Assembly (NCBI RefSeq): GCF_012985205.1
Contig: NZ_JABEKS010000001.1
Coordinates: 2,046,001 to 2,110,000, forward strand
Source of the DNA: Planctomonas sp. JC2975
GTDB taxonomy: Bacteria > Actinomycetota > Actinomycetes > Actinomycetales > Microbacteriaceae
DNA length: 64,000 nucleotides
Direction: 5' to 3'
The notes below the pieces were generated by a model. That model worked only from the letters and a program-made list of their open reading frames with translations, was not told the DNA's origin and searched no databases. Below, one piece after another: positions 1 to 8,644 of the stretch (position 1 is the first letter of the stretch; every line of letters begins with the position of its first letter). Both the position numbers and the translations under genes were made by a program.

Positions 1-40
1 GGTTCACGGTCGCGCGACGCGCCGTCGCACCATGAGCGCG

Positions 41-655
41 TCACAGCCAGCCGTTGTCGAGCGCGATGCGCACCGCCTCTGCGCGGGTGCGGGCGTCCGT
101 TTTGCCGATCGCGCTCGAGAGGTAGTTGCGCACCGTGCCCTCCGACAGATGCAACTGCCCGGCCACGTCGGCGATGGTCCCTCCCGACTGGGCAGCCCTG
201 AGCACATCCGCCTCCCGCTCGCTGAGCGGCGACTCCCCGGCGACGAGGGACTCGGCGGCCAGCTCCGGGTCGATCACGCGGATGCCGTCGGCCACGTCGC
301 GCACGATGGCGGCGAGCCGCTTGGCCGGCGTGTCCTTGACCACGAAGCCGGCGACTCCGGCCCGCATCGCCCTCCGCAGATACCCTGGCCGACCGAACGT
401 CGTCACCATGAGCACGCGGATGCCCGGCATCCGCTCCCGAAGTTCGGCCGCCGCCGTGATGCCGTCACCGCCTGGCATCTCCACATCGAGCAGCGCGACG
501 TCGGGTCGTGATTCGAGCGCGGCCGGAACGACCTCGTCGCCCCTTCCTACCTCGGCGACCACCTCGATGTCCGGCTCGAGTGACAGCATCGTGGCCAGAG
601 CGCCGCGCACGAGGGCTTGATCGTCGGCGAGCAACAGTCGCAGGATGCGGGTCAT
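41..655 (-). CDS. LuxR/NarL-family response regulator (DesR-like)
   Basis: A 204-residue cytoplasmic response regulator. The receiver domain (about 1-120) has the acidic pair at D11/D12 and the phospho-acceptor D57 in LLDVEMPG; a LuxR-type helix-turn-helix fills about 142-204 (SPLSEREADVLRAA, then TVRNYLSS). Its ATG overlaps the stop of the histidine kinase by 4 bp, so the two form a cognate pair and are translationally coupled. Two ABC-exporter genes precede the kinase in the same operon, so the likely target is this operon, through the palindrome at 3819-3832. Family knowledge: DesR/LiaR regulators respond to membrane or envelope stress. The actual signal is unknown. Confidence 0.93.
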   Translation of the reverse strand: MTRILRLLLADDQALVRGALATMLSLEPDIEVVAEVGRGDEVVPAALESRPDVALLDVEMPGGDGITAAAELRERMPGIRVLMVTTFGRPGYLRRAMRAGVAGFVVKDTPAKRLAAIVRDVADGIRVIDPELAAESLVAGESPLSEREADVLRAAQSGGTIADVAGQLHLSEGTVRNYLSSAIGKTDARTRAEAVRIALDNGWL

Positions 656-1968
656 GCCGGCTCCGCCTGATCGTCGTTCGCACCGTCTCGACCGTACGGC
701 TCCGACTCGACGCTGAGCTCTGTCGGGCCGCGGAGCAGGGACAGCCGGAACCCACCGAGCTCGCTGCTGCCGGTCTCCACGCGCCAGCCGGCGGTCTCCG
801 CGCGCTCACGCAGCCCGCGCAGCCCGTTCCCGAGCGAGGACTGCGGTGTCGGCCCGGATCCCTGACCGCGCCCGTCGTCGGCGACTTCCACCCGATCGGC
901 CTCCACGAGAATGCGGCAGATCCGGGCGTTCGAGTGTCGCAGCACGTTCGTCACGCCCTCGCGCACGAGCCATCCTGCGAGTTCCCGGTCGGCGGCCGGC
1001 AGTGCCTCCACCGTGGCGGGGAACTCCGCCTCGATGCCCGCGCTGGTGAGCACGGACCGTGCGTTCGCCAGTTCGGCGGCCACACTGGTTCCTCGGTAGC
1101 CAGCGACGGTGGTGCGCACGTCGGCCAGCGCGGCGCGTGCGAGCTGCTCGACGGCTGCGGCTTCCTCGCGCGCTTTCCCCCCGTCGTCGGTGTCGATCAG
1201 CATGCCGGCGAGCTCTGCCTTGACGGCGATCGCAGTGAGCGAGTGCCCCAAGATGTCGTGCATGTCCCGCGCGACACGTCCACGCTCCTCGGCCACGGCG
1301 AGCTGGGCCAGCTCGTGACGAGTCTGCTGGAGCTGAACGATCGACGCCGCCTGGCGGGAGAACGCCGACATCATGAGCGAGACCGATGCGATGATCGACG
1401 GCAGCCACACCAGTTCGACTCCTCGCTCGCCGTTCGCATACTGGAATGCGAAGGCGAGCGCGGCGATGACCACGGTGAGAACCCCGGTCATCGCCGTGGT
1501 GAACATGCTGACGCCGACGACGATCGCCGCGAAGATCCAGAGTATGCAGACGTTCCACTGCAGCACCGGCCACATCGCGAACGCGAGTGCGAGATAGCAG
1601 GCGCAGACCACGAGTCGCAGACGGCGCGGAACGCGCCAGGTGATGACCGCGGCCAGTGAACCTGCCGCAGCCACCACGACGACCATCACCGAGGCGTAGG
1701 CGATGAGCCACGGTTCATCGCTGCGGATGTCGGCCGACACGACGAACGACAGCGACACCAGCACCGCGATGAACCGCACGATCGAGCGTCGTCCGCCCCC
1801 GAAGACGATCGTGCCGCTGGGGGTGACGTTTCCCAGAATGGGGATCCTGGGACCGCTGCGCAGGTCGAGATCCGCCGGCGGTTCGGGCACCGGCACCTCG
1901 AGGTCGATCAGCTTCGATGACACCGTGCCCACAGTAGCCGGGGGTGTCTGCGCGAGGGCAGCGGGCAT
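652..1968 (-). CDS. Sensor histidine kinase, HisKA_3 / DesK type
   Basis: A 438-residue membrane kinase. After about 60 cytoplasmic residues come four to six hydrophobic segments (roughly 63-200). The HisKA_3 dimerisation box follows, with the phospho-accepting His at about 237 (ARDMHDILGHSLT), then a HATPase domain near the C-terminus (ADDGRGQGSG and GNGLRGLRERA). No extracellular sensor domain is seen, as usual for DesK-like kinases that sense the bilayer itself. It starts 4 bp after the exporter permease and overlaps the response regulator by 4 bp. The histidine box and ATP-binding glycines are intact, so it should be active. Confidence 0.92.
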   Translation of the reverse strand: MPAALAQTPPATVGTVSSKLIDLEVPVPEPPADLDLRSGPRIPILGNVTPSGTIVFGGGRRSIVRFIAVLVSLSFVVSADIRSDEPWLIAYASVMVVVVAAAGSLAAVITWRVPRRLRLVVCACYLALAFAMWPVLQWNVCILWIFAAIVVGVSMFTTAMTGVLTVVIAALAFAFQYANGERGVELVWLPSIIASVSLMMSAFSRQAASIVQLQQTRHELAQLAVAEERGRVARDMHDILGHSLTAIAVKAELAGMLIDTDDGGKAREEAAAVEQLARAALADVRTTVAGYRGTSVAAELANARSVLTSAGIEAEFPATVEALPAADRELAGWLVREGVTNVLRHSNARICRILVEADRVEVADDGRGQGSGPTPQSSLGNGLRGLRERAETAGWRVETGSSELGGFRLSLLRGPTELSVESEPYGRDGANDDQAEPA

Positions 1969-1972
1969 CCGC

Positions 1973-2779
1973 TCAGCCGCGCTTGGTGTCGCGGCGGAAA
2001 AGCAGCGCGGTGCCGACGGCGAAGATCACGAGCCAGGCGAGCGCATTCAACAGGGCAAGAACGTTGAAGGCATCGCCCGTCAGCGGTGCCCGTCCCAGCT
2101 CACCGATGCCGTAGACCGGAGTCCACACGGCGATGTCGCGCATCACGTCGGGCATCTGCGTCACCGGAATGAAAAGGCCGCCGAGGAACGACAGCAGAAC
2201 GATGGCGAGACTGACGAACTGCATGGCGTTCTCGCTCGGAACGAGGTAGCCGATCATCAGGCCGAGCGCCGTGAACACGAGCGTGCCCAGCAGCCAGACT
2301 GCGAGCCCGGAGAGCAGCCAATCGTCCAGGGGCAGCCGCACACCGGTGAGCGCGCCGACGGCGAACGTCGCCACCACGGCGATGAGGCCGACCACGAGCC
2401 CGGCGATGATCTTGGTCGCCACGTTCGCCACCGCGCTCACCGGAGTGAGGCGCAACTGTCGGCTCCAGCCCTGGGTGCGCTCGATGGCCACGGATCCGCC
2501 TGCCGTGGTGGCCGACATCATGGCGCCGTACAGTGCCATGGAGATCATGATGTAGGCGGCGACGGAGACACCACCCTGCGCGACAGGGGTGTCTCCCAGC
2601 GCGACGTTCCGTTGCGGGTATCCGACCAGGAGGTAGAGCACGACGGGGAAGACGAGGGTGAGAACCAGCGTGCGCCTGTTGCGCAGCTTGCGCTTGAGTT
2701 CGATCCACAGGTAGGTGAGGTTGAAGGCGCCGAACGGGCGCACGGTGCGCGACTCGGCGATGGGGTTCAGGACGGTCAT
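1973..2779 (-). CDS. ABC-2 type exporter, permease subunit
   Basis: A 268-residue protein with about six hydrophobic helices, among them a first span near 38-55 (LVLTLVFPVVLYLLVG) and a last one near 240-262. Length and spacing match the ABC-2 permease family, usually homodimeric drug, lipid or peptide exporters. It follows its ATPase with a 6-bp gap and precedes the kinase by 4 bp, so the four genes are one transcript. The substrate is unknown; the DesK/DesR partner suggests export tied to envelope or membrane state. Confidence 0.9.
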   Translation of the reverse strand: MTVLNPIAESRTVRPFGAFNLTYLWIELKRKLRNRRTLVLTLVFPVVLYLLVGYPQRNVALGDTPVAQGGVSVAAYIMISMALYGAMMSATTAGGSVAIERTQGWSRQLRLTPVSAVANVATKIIAGLVVGLIAVVATFAVGALTGVRLPLDDWLLSGLAVWLLGTLVFTALGLMIGYLVPSENAMQFVSLAIVLLSFLGGLFIPVTQMPDVMRDIAVWTPVYGIGELGRAPLTGDAFNVLALLNALAWLVIFAVGTALLFRRDTKRG

Positions 2780-2785
2780 CGGAGT

Positions 2786-3760
2786 TCAGGCCTTTCGGTC
2801 GGCGGTGGACACAGTGGCGGGAAGGTCGGCGTCATCGTCGCCGGTGAGTGCGACGAATGCGTCCTCGAGGTTGTGCGAGGTCACCTCGAGGTCGACCGCT
2901 GCCGTCCGCGTGAGCAGGTAGCGGGCGGCGGTGTCCGAGTCCGTCGTCGTCACGATCACCGCGTCTCCCCTGGTCTCGGCCGACGTGACTCCGGGCAACG
3001 CACCCAGCGCGGCCACGTCCGCGTCGGGCAGCGTGGCGCGCACGACGCGTCCGGATGCCAGGTTCTTGATCTCGGCGGACGTCCCGTCAGCGACGATGCG
3101 GCCCTTGCGCACCAACACGATGCGGTCCGCGTAGAGGTCGGCCTCCTCGAGGTAGTGCGTGGCGAACACGACGGTGCGGCCGCGTGCGGCATCCGCTCGA
3201 ATGGCCTGCCAGAAGCTGCGGCGTCCGTCGACGTCCATGCCGGTGGTCGGCTCGTCGAGGATGAGCAGTCCGGGGTCGGAGAGCAGGGCCAGAGCGAAAC
3301 GCAGCCGCTGCTGTTGTCCGCCCGAGCACTTGCCCACCCGTCGTTCGGCGATGTCGAGGATTCCGGCACGCTCGAGAACCGTCTCGACTGGACTCGGTGC
3401 GGTGAAGAAGCTCGCGGTCAGCGTGACCGTCTCGCGCACGGTCAGGTCGTTCAAGAGCCCGCCCGTCTGCAGCACTGCCGAGACGAGACCGCGGGCGATC
3501 GCGGCCCGTGGGCTGCCGCCGAAGATGCTCACCTCGCCCTCGTCGGGCTGGCTGAGGCCGAGGAGCATGTCGATCGTGGTCGACTTCCCGGCGCCGTTCG
3601 GGCCGAGGAAGGCGACGATCTCGCCCGGGGCGATCGTGAGGTCGATGCCATCGACGGCGAGCACCTGGCCGAAGCGTTTGGTGATGCCGCGCGCGTCGAC
3701 GGCGGGAACGCGCCGCGAGGCATCCGCAGTGCGCTCGTTGAGGAGAGGGTTCGTGTCCAT
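2786..3760 (-). CDS. ABC-2 type exporter, ATP-binding subunit
   Basis: A 324-residue ABC ATPase. Walker A GPNGAGKST is at 53-61, the signature CSGGQQQRLRF starts near 145, Walker B LLILDEP is at about 165-171 and the switch histidine is in FATHYLEEA. A C-terminal extension of about 80 residues (ending in a DALEVTSHNLEDAFVALTG-like stretch) matches the regulatory tail of drug-export ATPases such as DrrA/NatA. First gene of the four-gene operon, preceded by about 150 bp that hold a perfect palindrome. All catalytic motifs are intact. Confidence 0.92.
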   Translation of the reverse strand: MDTNPLLNERTADASRRVPAVDARGITKRFGQVLAVDGIDLTIAPGEIVAFLGPNGAGKSTTIDMLLGLSQPDEGEVSIFGGSPRAAIARGLVSAVLQTGGLLNDLTVRETVTLTASFFTAPSPVETVLERAGILDIAERRVGKCSGGQQQRLRFALALLSDPGLLILDEPTTGMDVDGRRSFWQAIRADAARGRTVVFATHYLEEADLYADRIVLVRKGRIVADGTSAEIKNLASGRVVRATLPDADVAALGALPGVTSAETRGDAVIVTTTDSDTAARYLLTRTAAVDLEVTSHNLEDAFVALTGDDDADLPATVSTADRKA

Positions 3761-3818
3761 GCACCCACTCTCGGGGACGGGCTGCCGATCACCCGCACAC
3801 GTTCGTCACCGGATTCGC

Positions 3819-3832
3819 ATGACATCCGTCAT
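3819..3832. promoter_or_regulatory. Inverted repeat ATGAC-N4-GTCAT, candidate operator
   Basis: A perfect inverted repeat with 5-bp arms and a 4-bp spacer lies about 58 bp upstream of the ABC ATPase start, inside the only non-coding stretch that can hold this operon's promoter. DesR/LiaR-type regulators are known to bind ATGAC/GTCAT-type palindromes, and this operon encodes such a regulator, so autoregulation is likely. I did not find a convincing -10/-35 pair next to it. Confidence 0.4.
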
Positions 3833-3909
3833 ATCGGCGCACCGGCGCATCCTCGCCCGAGCACGAGTCCGGCAACACTCCCTCATGAGCTCAGCCGCGG
3901 CACGGGGCG

Positions 3910-4521
3910 TCACCCGGTCAGCTCGATGAGGTGATCGGCGGCGCAGATCACCTGCTCGTCCGTTGTCGCCACGACGGCGATCGCGCCTCGCCGGGTCGCA
4001 GCGGACACCTGATCCCACACCGCCGTGCTGCTGACCGGGTCGAGCTCGCTCGTCGGGTCGTCCAGGCACAGGATCGCAGGCGTACCGATGAGCGCCCGTG
4101 CGACCGCCACGCGCTGCTGCTGGCCGCCGGAGAGCTGCTCGAGCAGATTGTGCCAGCTCGACTCGGGCAGGCGCAGCGCGGTCAGCAGCCGTTCGATCTC
4201 GGACCAGTCAGACGGGCGGCGGTTCCCCCGAGCGAGCATCCGCACGGCGACGTTCTCCGCGGCGCTCAGGCTCCCGATCAGCTCGTGCCGCTGGGTGACG
4301 ACGCCGACCGTGGCGGGATCGACAGGCGAGCCGTCCAGCAGGACGCGGCCGCCGGCGGGAGCTCGAGTGCCGACGACCGCCTCGAGAACAGCACGGCACG
4401 CGCTCGAGGCGCCGATGATCGCGACGGTGGATCCGGGGGCGATGCTCAGATCGAGGTCGGTCACGACAGCTGTCTCGTCCCGGAGAATCCGCACGCTCTC
4501 GAACTGCAAACCCTCAGCCAC
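3910..4521 (-). CDS. ABC ATPase with degenerate nucleotide site, partner of the FtsX-type permease
   Basis: A 203-residue ABC-fold protein. A GTG start at 4521 is chosen because it overlaps the upstream gene by 8 bp and begins the domain; an in-frame ATG at 4575 is possible. The Walker A position reads GASSACRA (37-44), lacking the lysine and glycines of GxxGxGKS/T. Walker B is ILCLDDP, with Asp in place of the catalytic Glu, and the switch His is replaced (ATTDEQ). The signature [15 protein letters not shown] (130 on) is perfect. It probably cannot hydrolyse ATP alone but can supply its signature to the neighbouring ATPase. See the linked finding. Confidence 0.85.
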   Translation of the reverse strand: MAEGLQFESVRILRDETAVVTDLDLSIAPGSTVAIIGASSACRAVLEAVVGTRAPAGGRVLLDGSPVDPATVGVVTQRHELIGSLSAAENVAVRMLARGNRRPSDWSEIERLLTALRLPESSWHNLLEQLSGGQQQRVAVARALIGTPAILCLDDPTSELDPVSSTAVWDQVSAATRRGAIAVVATTDEQVICAADHLIELTG

Positions 4522-5383
4522 GCGCTGCTCCTGCCTCGGCCGCGCGGATGCGGAGCTCGCCTGGGGCGACGGCATCGATGGATACGAGGGCGCCGGCGCC
4601 CCACTCCGCACGCAGCGCCTCTGGAAGCGGGACAGAGCCGTCCGCACCGATCACGGCGTACCGCCCGGCGGCGGTCGCCTCCTCCCCGATCCGCCCGTCG
4701 CGCAGGTGGATACTGCGCTGCATCCGCGAGGCGACCACCTCGTCGTGCGTGACGAGCAGCACCGCGGTGCCCTGCTGGTCGGCGATCTCGACCAGCAGTC
4801 CCAGCAGCTTGTCACGGTCCGCATGGTCGAGCTGGCTCGTCGGCTCGTCGGCGAGGAGCAGTCGCGGCCGGGCCGCCATCGCGACGGCGAGTGCGAGCAT
4901 CTGCTGCTCGGCGGGGCTCATCGCACCCGCCAGTCGATCATCCGCGAGGAGTCCCGCGGCGTCCAGGAGCTGATCGGCGACCCGGGCGTCGCCGCGCGCG
5001 AGCCCCCGCAGCGCCCACTCGACGTTCGCGGCCGCCGTCTCGTGCAGCAACAGGTTCGTGGATGCACCCTGCAGCATCAGCCCGAGCGTGCCGGCCCGCA
5101 ACCGTCGCAGGTCGCTCTCCTTCGCGTTGCCGAGATCCGTGCCGAAGACAGCGACCTTTCCGGCCGAGGGCCGCATGATGCCCGCGACGACCGTCAGCAA
5201 CGTCGACTTGCCCGACCCGGAAGGTCCCAGCAGCGCAACCCTCTGCCCGGGCTCGACCACGAGGTCGATGCCGCGCAGCGCGGCCACGTCGGTTCCAGCT
5301 TCGCGGTAGACGTGCACGAGCCCCGAGCAGCGCAGAGCGGGGAAGCTCTCGGCGGCATCCGAGGGCGCTGAGCGAGTGGTCAT
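4514..5383 (-). CDS. ABC ATPase (MacB/LolD-like) with a degenerate signature motif
   Basis: A 289-residue ATPase starting at the ATG that overlaps the FtsX-like gene's stop by 4 bp. Walker A GPSGSGKS (53-60), Walker B LLLADEP (175-181) and the switch His (LLVTHDE, 213) are canonical. The signature is [16 protein letters not shown], with no LSGGQ. A C-terminal tail of about 50 residues follows the ABC fold. The defects are the mirror image of those in the next gene, so the two ATPases likely form an asymmetric heterodimer with one working site, driving the large permease upstream. Confidence 0.88.
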   Translation of the reverse strand: MTTRSAPSDAAESFPALRCSGLVHVYREAGTDVAALRGIDLVVEPGQRVALLGPSGSGKSTLLTVVAGIMRPSAGKVAVFGTDLGNAKESDLRRLRAGTLGLMLQGASTNLLLHETAAANVEWALRGLARGDARVADQLLDAAGLLADDRLAGAMSPAEQQMLALAVAMAARPRLLLADEPTSQLDHADRDKLLGLLVEIADQQGTAVLLVTHDEVVASRMQRSIHLRDGRIGEEATAAGRYAVIGADGSVPLPEALRAEWGAGALVSIDAVAPGELRIRAAEAGAARG

Positions 5384-8300
5384 CGCGGTCTCCTGACCCG
5401 CAGCTCGAGGCGTGCGCTGACCCACGCGACGACGGCGACCAGGACGAGAACGCCGACGACAGTCAAGGCAAGAGGCACCGGAGCCACGGAGTAGTCCGGC
5501 GGCGGGACCGCACCGTCGCCTCGGGTGAGCGGAAGGTGCGGCACGGTCAGCGCGAATGCGACCACGCCGGCGGCGGCGCCGAGCACGACGGCGAGCCCGA
5601 TCGGAACGAGCATGTCGATGAAGGCCACCGCACGGAGTCGTCTCTCGGGAACCCCGGCGATGCGCAGGGATTCCGTGTCGCGGCGGCGGCCCGGGGCTCC
5701 GACGATGCGGATGGCGATGACGCCGAGCAACAAGAGCAGCAGCGCACCGGCCCCGACGGCGAGGCCGAGCTGTGCCGATCTCGGCGCCGCCTCGCTGGCG
5801 AACCGGTGCTCGACACTGCTGAGGGTCGTCGTTCCCGTCACGTGGATCCGATCCCGGGCCAGGGCCGCCATCACCTGGGGATGAGCTCCCGGGGAGAGCC
5901 ACACCTCATGGCTCGCGACGCTCCGCGCCGGATCCGCGACCTTGTCCGCGACGGCCAGGTCGACCATCGCCCCGTCGCCCAGCACCCCGGGGAGGATGTG
6001 CGCGCGCTGCACCTGCTGCAGCAGCAGCCTGCTCTGGTCGGGCCCGGCCCCCACGAACGCGTTTGAGATCCCTGGATAGCGGGTGACATCGGTCGACGGG
6101 CCGACGACGGCGGGCAGCGGCTCGGGCGCATCCTGCGGGGCGATGCTCGCCGTGCTGCCCGCCGCACCGGTGAATTCGAGTCCCAGACCGTCTTCCCGGC
6201 TTCTCAGCACGGCGCCCGGGGTCAGCACCGACGCGGATCCCTCTCCGATGCGATTGCGCCACTTGTCCGGGTCGAGCCAGGCCGACAGCCGAGACGCCGG
6301 CTGCGTATCGGTCGAGAACCCGGTGATGGTCATCACCGTCGCGAAGGAGTCGTCCGAACCGTCACGGCTCTCGCCGAGCCAGACCACTCGGCATCCGCCG
6401 GAACAAGGGATTGCGCCGACGAGCGTGCCGTCACGCGGTGCACCGAAGGAGATGTCGTGCCAGCCGCTCGCGTTCTGCACGACCATCATGAGGAACGGCC
6501 CGGTCTGGTCCGGTGGTTCGTCTCCGACGTTGCTCACCCGCGCGAGCCCGATCGAGATCCGCGTTCCGGTGAGTTTCATCGACGCGCCGGTCGGAGGGGA
6601 CAGCTTCGCACGCAGTGCCGCCGCGCTGGACCCGCCCCAAGCGGGGTCCCACGAGGAGACCGCGGCCAGTCTGGAGGCGTCTACCGCGATCAATGACGGG
6701 GCGTCTCCCCTGCTCGGAAGCAGCTCCACGGCCATCGCCTGGGTCCCGCTCGGGTCCGCTCGCCGGACCGACTGCAGGAAATCGACGTTCGACGGCACGG
6801 AGACGGTCACCGCCTCGCTCGCCCCCAGCGATGCCGCGGCACGCTGATCCTGCAGACGATCCGCCACCACCGCCGTCTGAGCGGAGTATGTGACGACGGC
6901 GAGCCCCATCGTCACCATCACGGCGACGTACAGTGCAGACGGGGTACGACTGAGTCGCCGGCCGACCAGCAGCCCGTTCAGGGACCTCGGCACCTTCCTC
7001 GTGACCCGCCGTATGAGCGCGATGGCCAGACGGAGCCCGACGATGCCGATGAGGACCGCGACCACCGCCGGCGCGAGAAGGGTCACCTGGGGGCCGCTGA
7101 TGCTGGTCTGCGACACAAGTGAGTAGATGACGACGAGGGCGAGCAGCACGATGGCCGTCTGCCCGATGAGAGCGGGACGTGAGATCGTGCGAGGCTCAGC
7201 GGTCTCGCGCAGCAGTACCGACAGCGGGAGCCGGGCAGACCGCACGCTCGCCGCGACGAGGGCCACCAGCGACCCCACGACGGTCAGGGCGGCGGCCCCG
7301 ATCACCAGGGGCTGAAGCGGGTCGACCCTTACGCCGGGCCCGAGCACCATGGTCACCGCCAGCTGGGCCGAGCCGATTCCGATCGCGGCGCCGATGACGG
7401 AGCCGGCGACCACAGCGACGGTCGGTTCGACGAAGACCGACGCGAGATGGCGGCGGCGCGGCAGCCCGCGAAGCCGGGCGAGCCCCCACTCCGCCGCGCG
7501 ATCGCGACCGATCCGCTGCACCAGCAAGGCCTCCGCGAACCAGGCCAGCCCGAGCGCCTCGAGAGCGAGAACAGCGAGCAGGGTCGCAGCGGCGCCCTGC
7601 TGCGGCTGGAGTGCGTCGACGACCCCGAGTAGTCCGGAGCTCGCTCGGGTGCCGTTTGCGGCGCTGACTGCGGTGAGCGTCTCATCCTGGGCCCGCTGGA
7701 TGTCGGCACGGATACCCGGCAGATCGTCGAGCGTCACCGTCCGGTTCAGGAGCCTCAGCGAATAAGCCGTCCCACCGATGCGCAGGTGCTCGAACTGCGC
7801 CCGAGTGACCACCAGGTCCGGGGCTGCCGAGCCGTCACCGGGCTCGGCCATCTGCGACGGACTCTTCAGGACAGCGCCCGTGCCACGGCGATCGTCGTAG
7901 ATGCCAACCACCTTCAGAGTCACCGCGGGTGCGGCGTCCAGCTCGAGCGACGCCCCCACCTTCACGGTCGTGCCGGCGGTCGCCTTGGCCACCGCGACCT
8001 CACCGTCGTCGACGGGGCACCGCCCGGAGACGAAGGTGGTGGCACCGCAGGTGGTCGCGGGAGCTGCGACGGCTGCACTCCCGTGCGCGTGCCCGCCTGT
8101 CTGCACCCAGGAGTACGCCGTGCTCGAGTCCATCACATGGAACGGCGCCCCCCAGACGCGCGAGTGCACCACGTCCGTGACCGCCTCTGCCGAGACGAGA
8201 CCGCCCCCCGCCGACCCCGTCTGGATATCGGATGCCGCGACTATCGCGGTGCGGCCGGCGCCCGCTCGTTGCACGGTCTGCGCCAGGGTGGCCTCGTCGA

Positions 8301-8463
8301 CAGCGCGGACCAGCATCGGCGCGAGCACGGAGACGACCATCGCGATCGTGGAGAGGGCCAGAAGCCACACGAACGAGGCCGGCCGCCGCCGCACGCTGCC
8401 GATCCAGAAGACGGATCGACCTGTCTGCCTCCGCACCCCATCGCGCTCTTCGTCCACGATCAC
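5380..8463 (-). CDS. Very large FtsX/MacB-type ABC permease
   Basis: A 1027-residue membrane protein: an N-terminal membrane segment near 30-52, a large extracytoplasmic region, a first FtsX membrane bundle near 290-500, a second large extracytoplasmic region, and a final bundle near 895-1020. This duplicated layout fits the FtsX-like permease family, which transmits ATPase motion to the outside rather than carrying small solutes. It overlaps the first ATPase gene by 4 bp. No secretion partner or periplasmic adaptor is present. Likely roles are envelope peptide, lipid or hydrolase control; the substrate is unknown. Confidence 0.85.
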   Translation of the reverse strand: MIVDEERDGVRRQTGRSVFWIGSVRRRPASFVWLLALSTIAMVVSVLAPMLVRAVDEATLAQTVQRAGAGRTAIVAASDIQTGSAGGGLVSAEAVTDVVHSRVWGAPFHVMDSSTAYSWVQTGGHAHGSAAVAAPATTCGATTFVSGRCPVDDGEVAVAKATAGTTVKVGASLELDAAPAVTLKVVGIYDDRRGTGAVLKSPSQMAEPGDGSAAPDLVVTRAQFEHLRIGGTAYSLRLLNRTVTLDDLPGIRADIQRAQDETLTAVSAANGTRASSGLLGVVDALQPQQGAAATLLAVLALEALGLAWFAEALLVQRIGRDRAAEWGLARLRGLPRRRHLASVFVEPTVAVVAGSVIGAAIGIGSAQLAVTMVLGPGVRVDPLQPLVIGAAALTVVGSLVALVAASVRSARLPLSVLLRETAEPRTISRPALIGQTAIVLLALVVIYSLVSQTSISGPQVTLLAPAVVAVLIGIVGLRLAIALIRRVTRKVPRSLNGLLVGRRLSRTPSALYVAVMVTMGLAVVTYSAQTAVVADRLQDQRAAASLGASEAVTVSVPSNVDFLQSVRRADPSGTQAMAVELLPSRGDAPSLIAVDASRLAAVSSWDPAWGGSSAAALRAKLSPPTGASMKLTGTRISIGLARVSNVGDEPPDQTGPFLMMVVQNASGWHDISFGAPRDGTLVGAIPCSGGCRVVWLGESRDGSDDSFATVMTITGFSTDTQPASRLSAWLDPDKWRNRIGEGSASVLTPGAVLRSREDGLGLEFTGAAGSTASIAPQDAPEPLPAVVGPSTDVTRYPGISNAFVGAGPDQSRLLLQQVQRAHILPGVLGDGAMVDLAVADKVADPARSVASHEVWLSPGAHPQVMAALARDRIHVTGTTTLSSVEHRFASEAAPRSAQLGLAVGAGALLLLLLGVIAIRIVGAPGRRRDTESLRIAGVPERRLRAVAFIDMLVPIGLAVVLGAAAGVVAFALTVPHLPLTRGDGAVPPPDYSVAPVPLALTVVGVLVLVAVVAWVSARLELRVRRPR

Positions 8464-8644
8464 CGCGTCAGCTTAGGGGGCCGGGACGCCTGCGTCGACG
8501 ATCCGTCGATCCGGACAGCACGACGACAGAGGGCACTGGAGTCCGAAGTGGAGCACTGGAGCTCGGAGGCGCCCCGCGGCCGCTGCCACGCACCGCAGGC
8601 GGCGGTGAGCTCGGCTTCGCCGGCATATGGTCGAACGGCTCAGC

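Noticed and set aside
1703-3934. 743-codon plus-strand open frame
   Set aside because: It lies opposite the histidine kinase and exporter genes, is rich in Arg/His/Gly/Glu and has no domain: a GC-driven antisense shadow.
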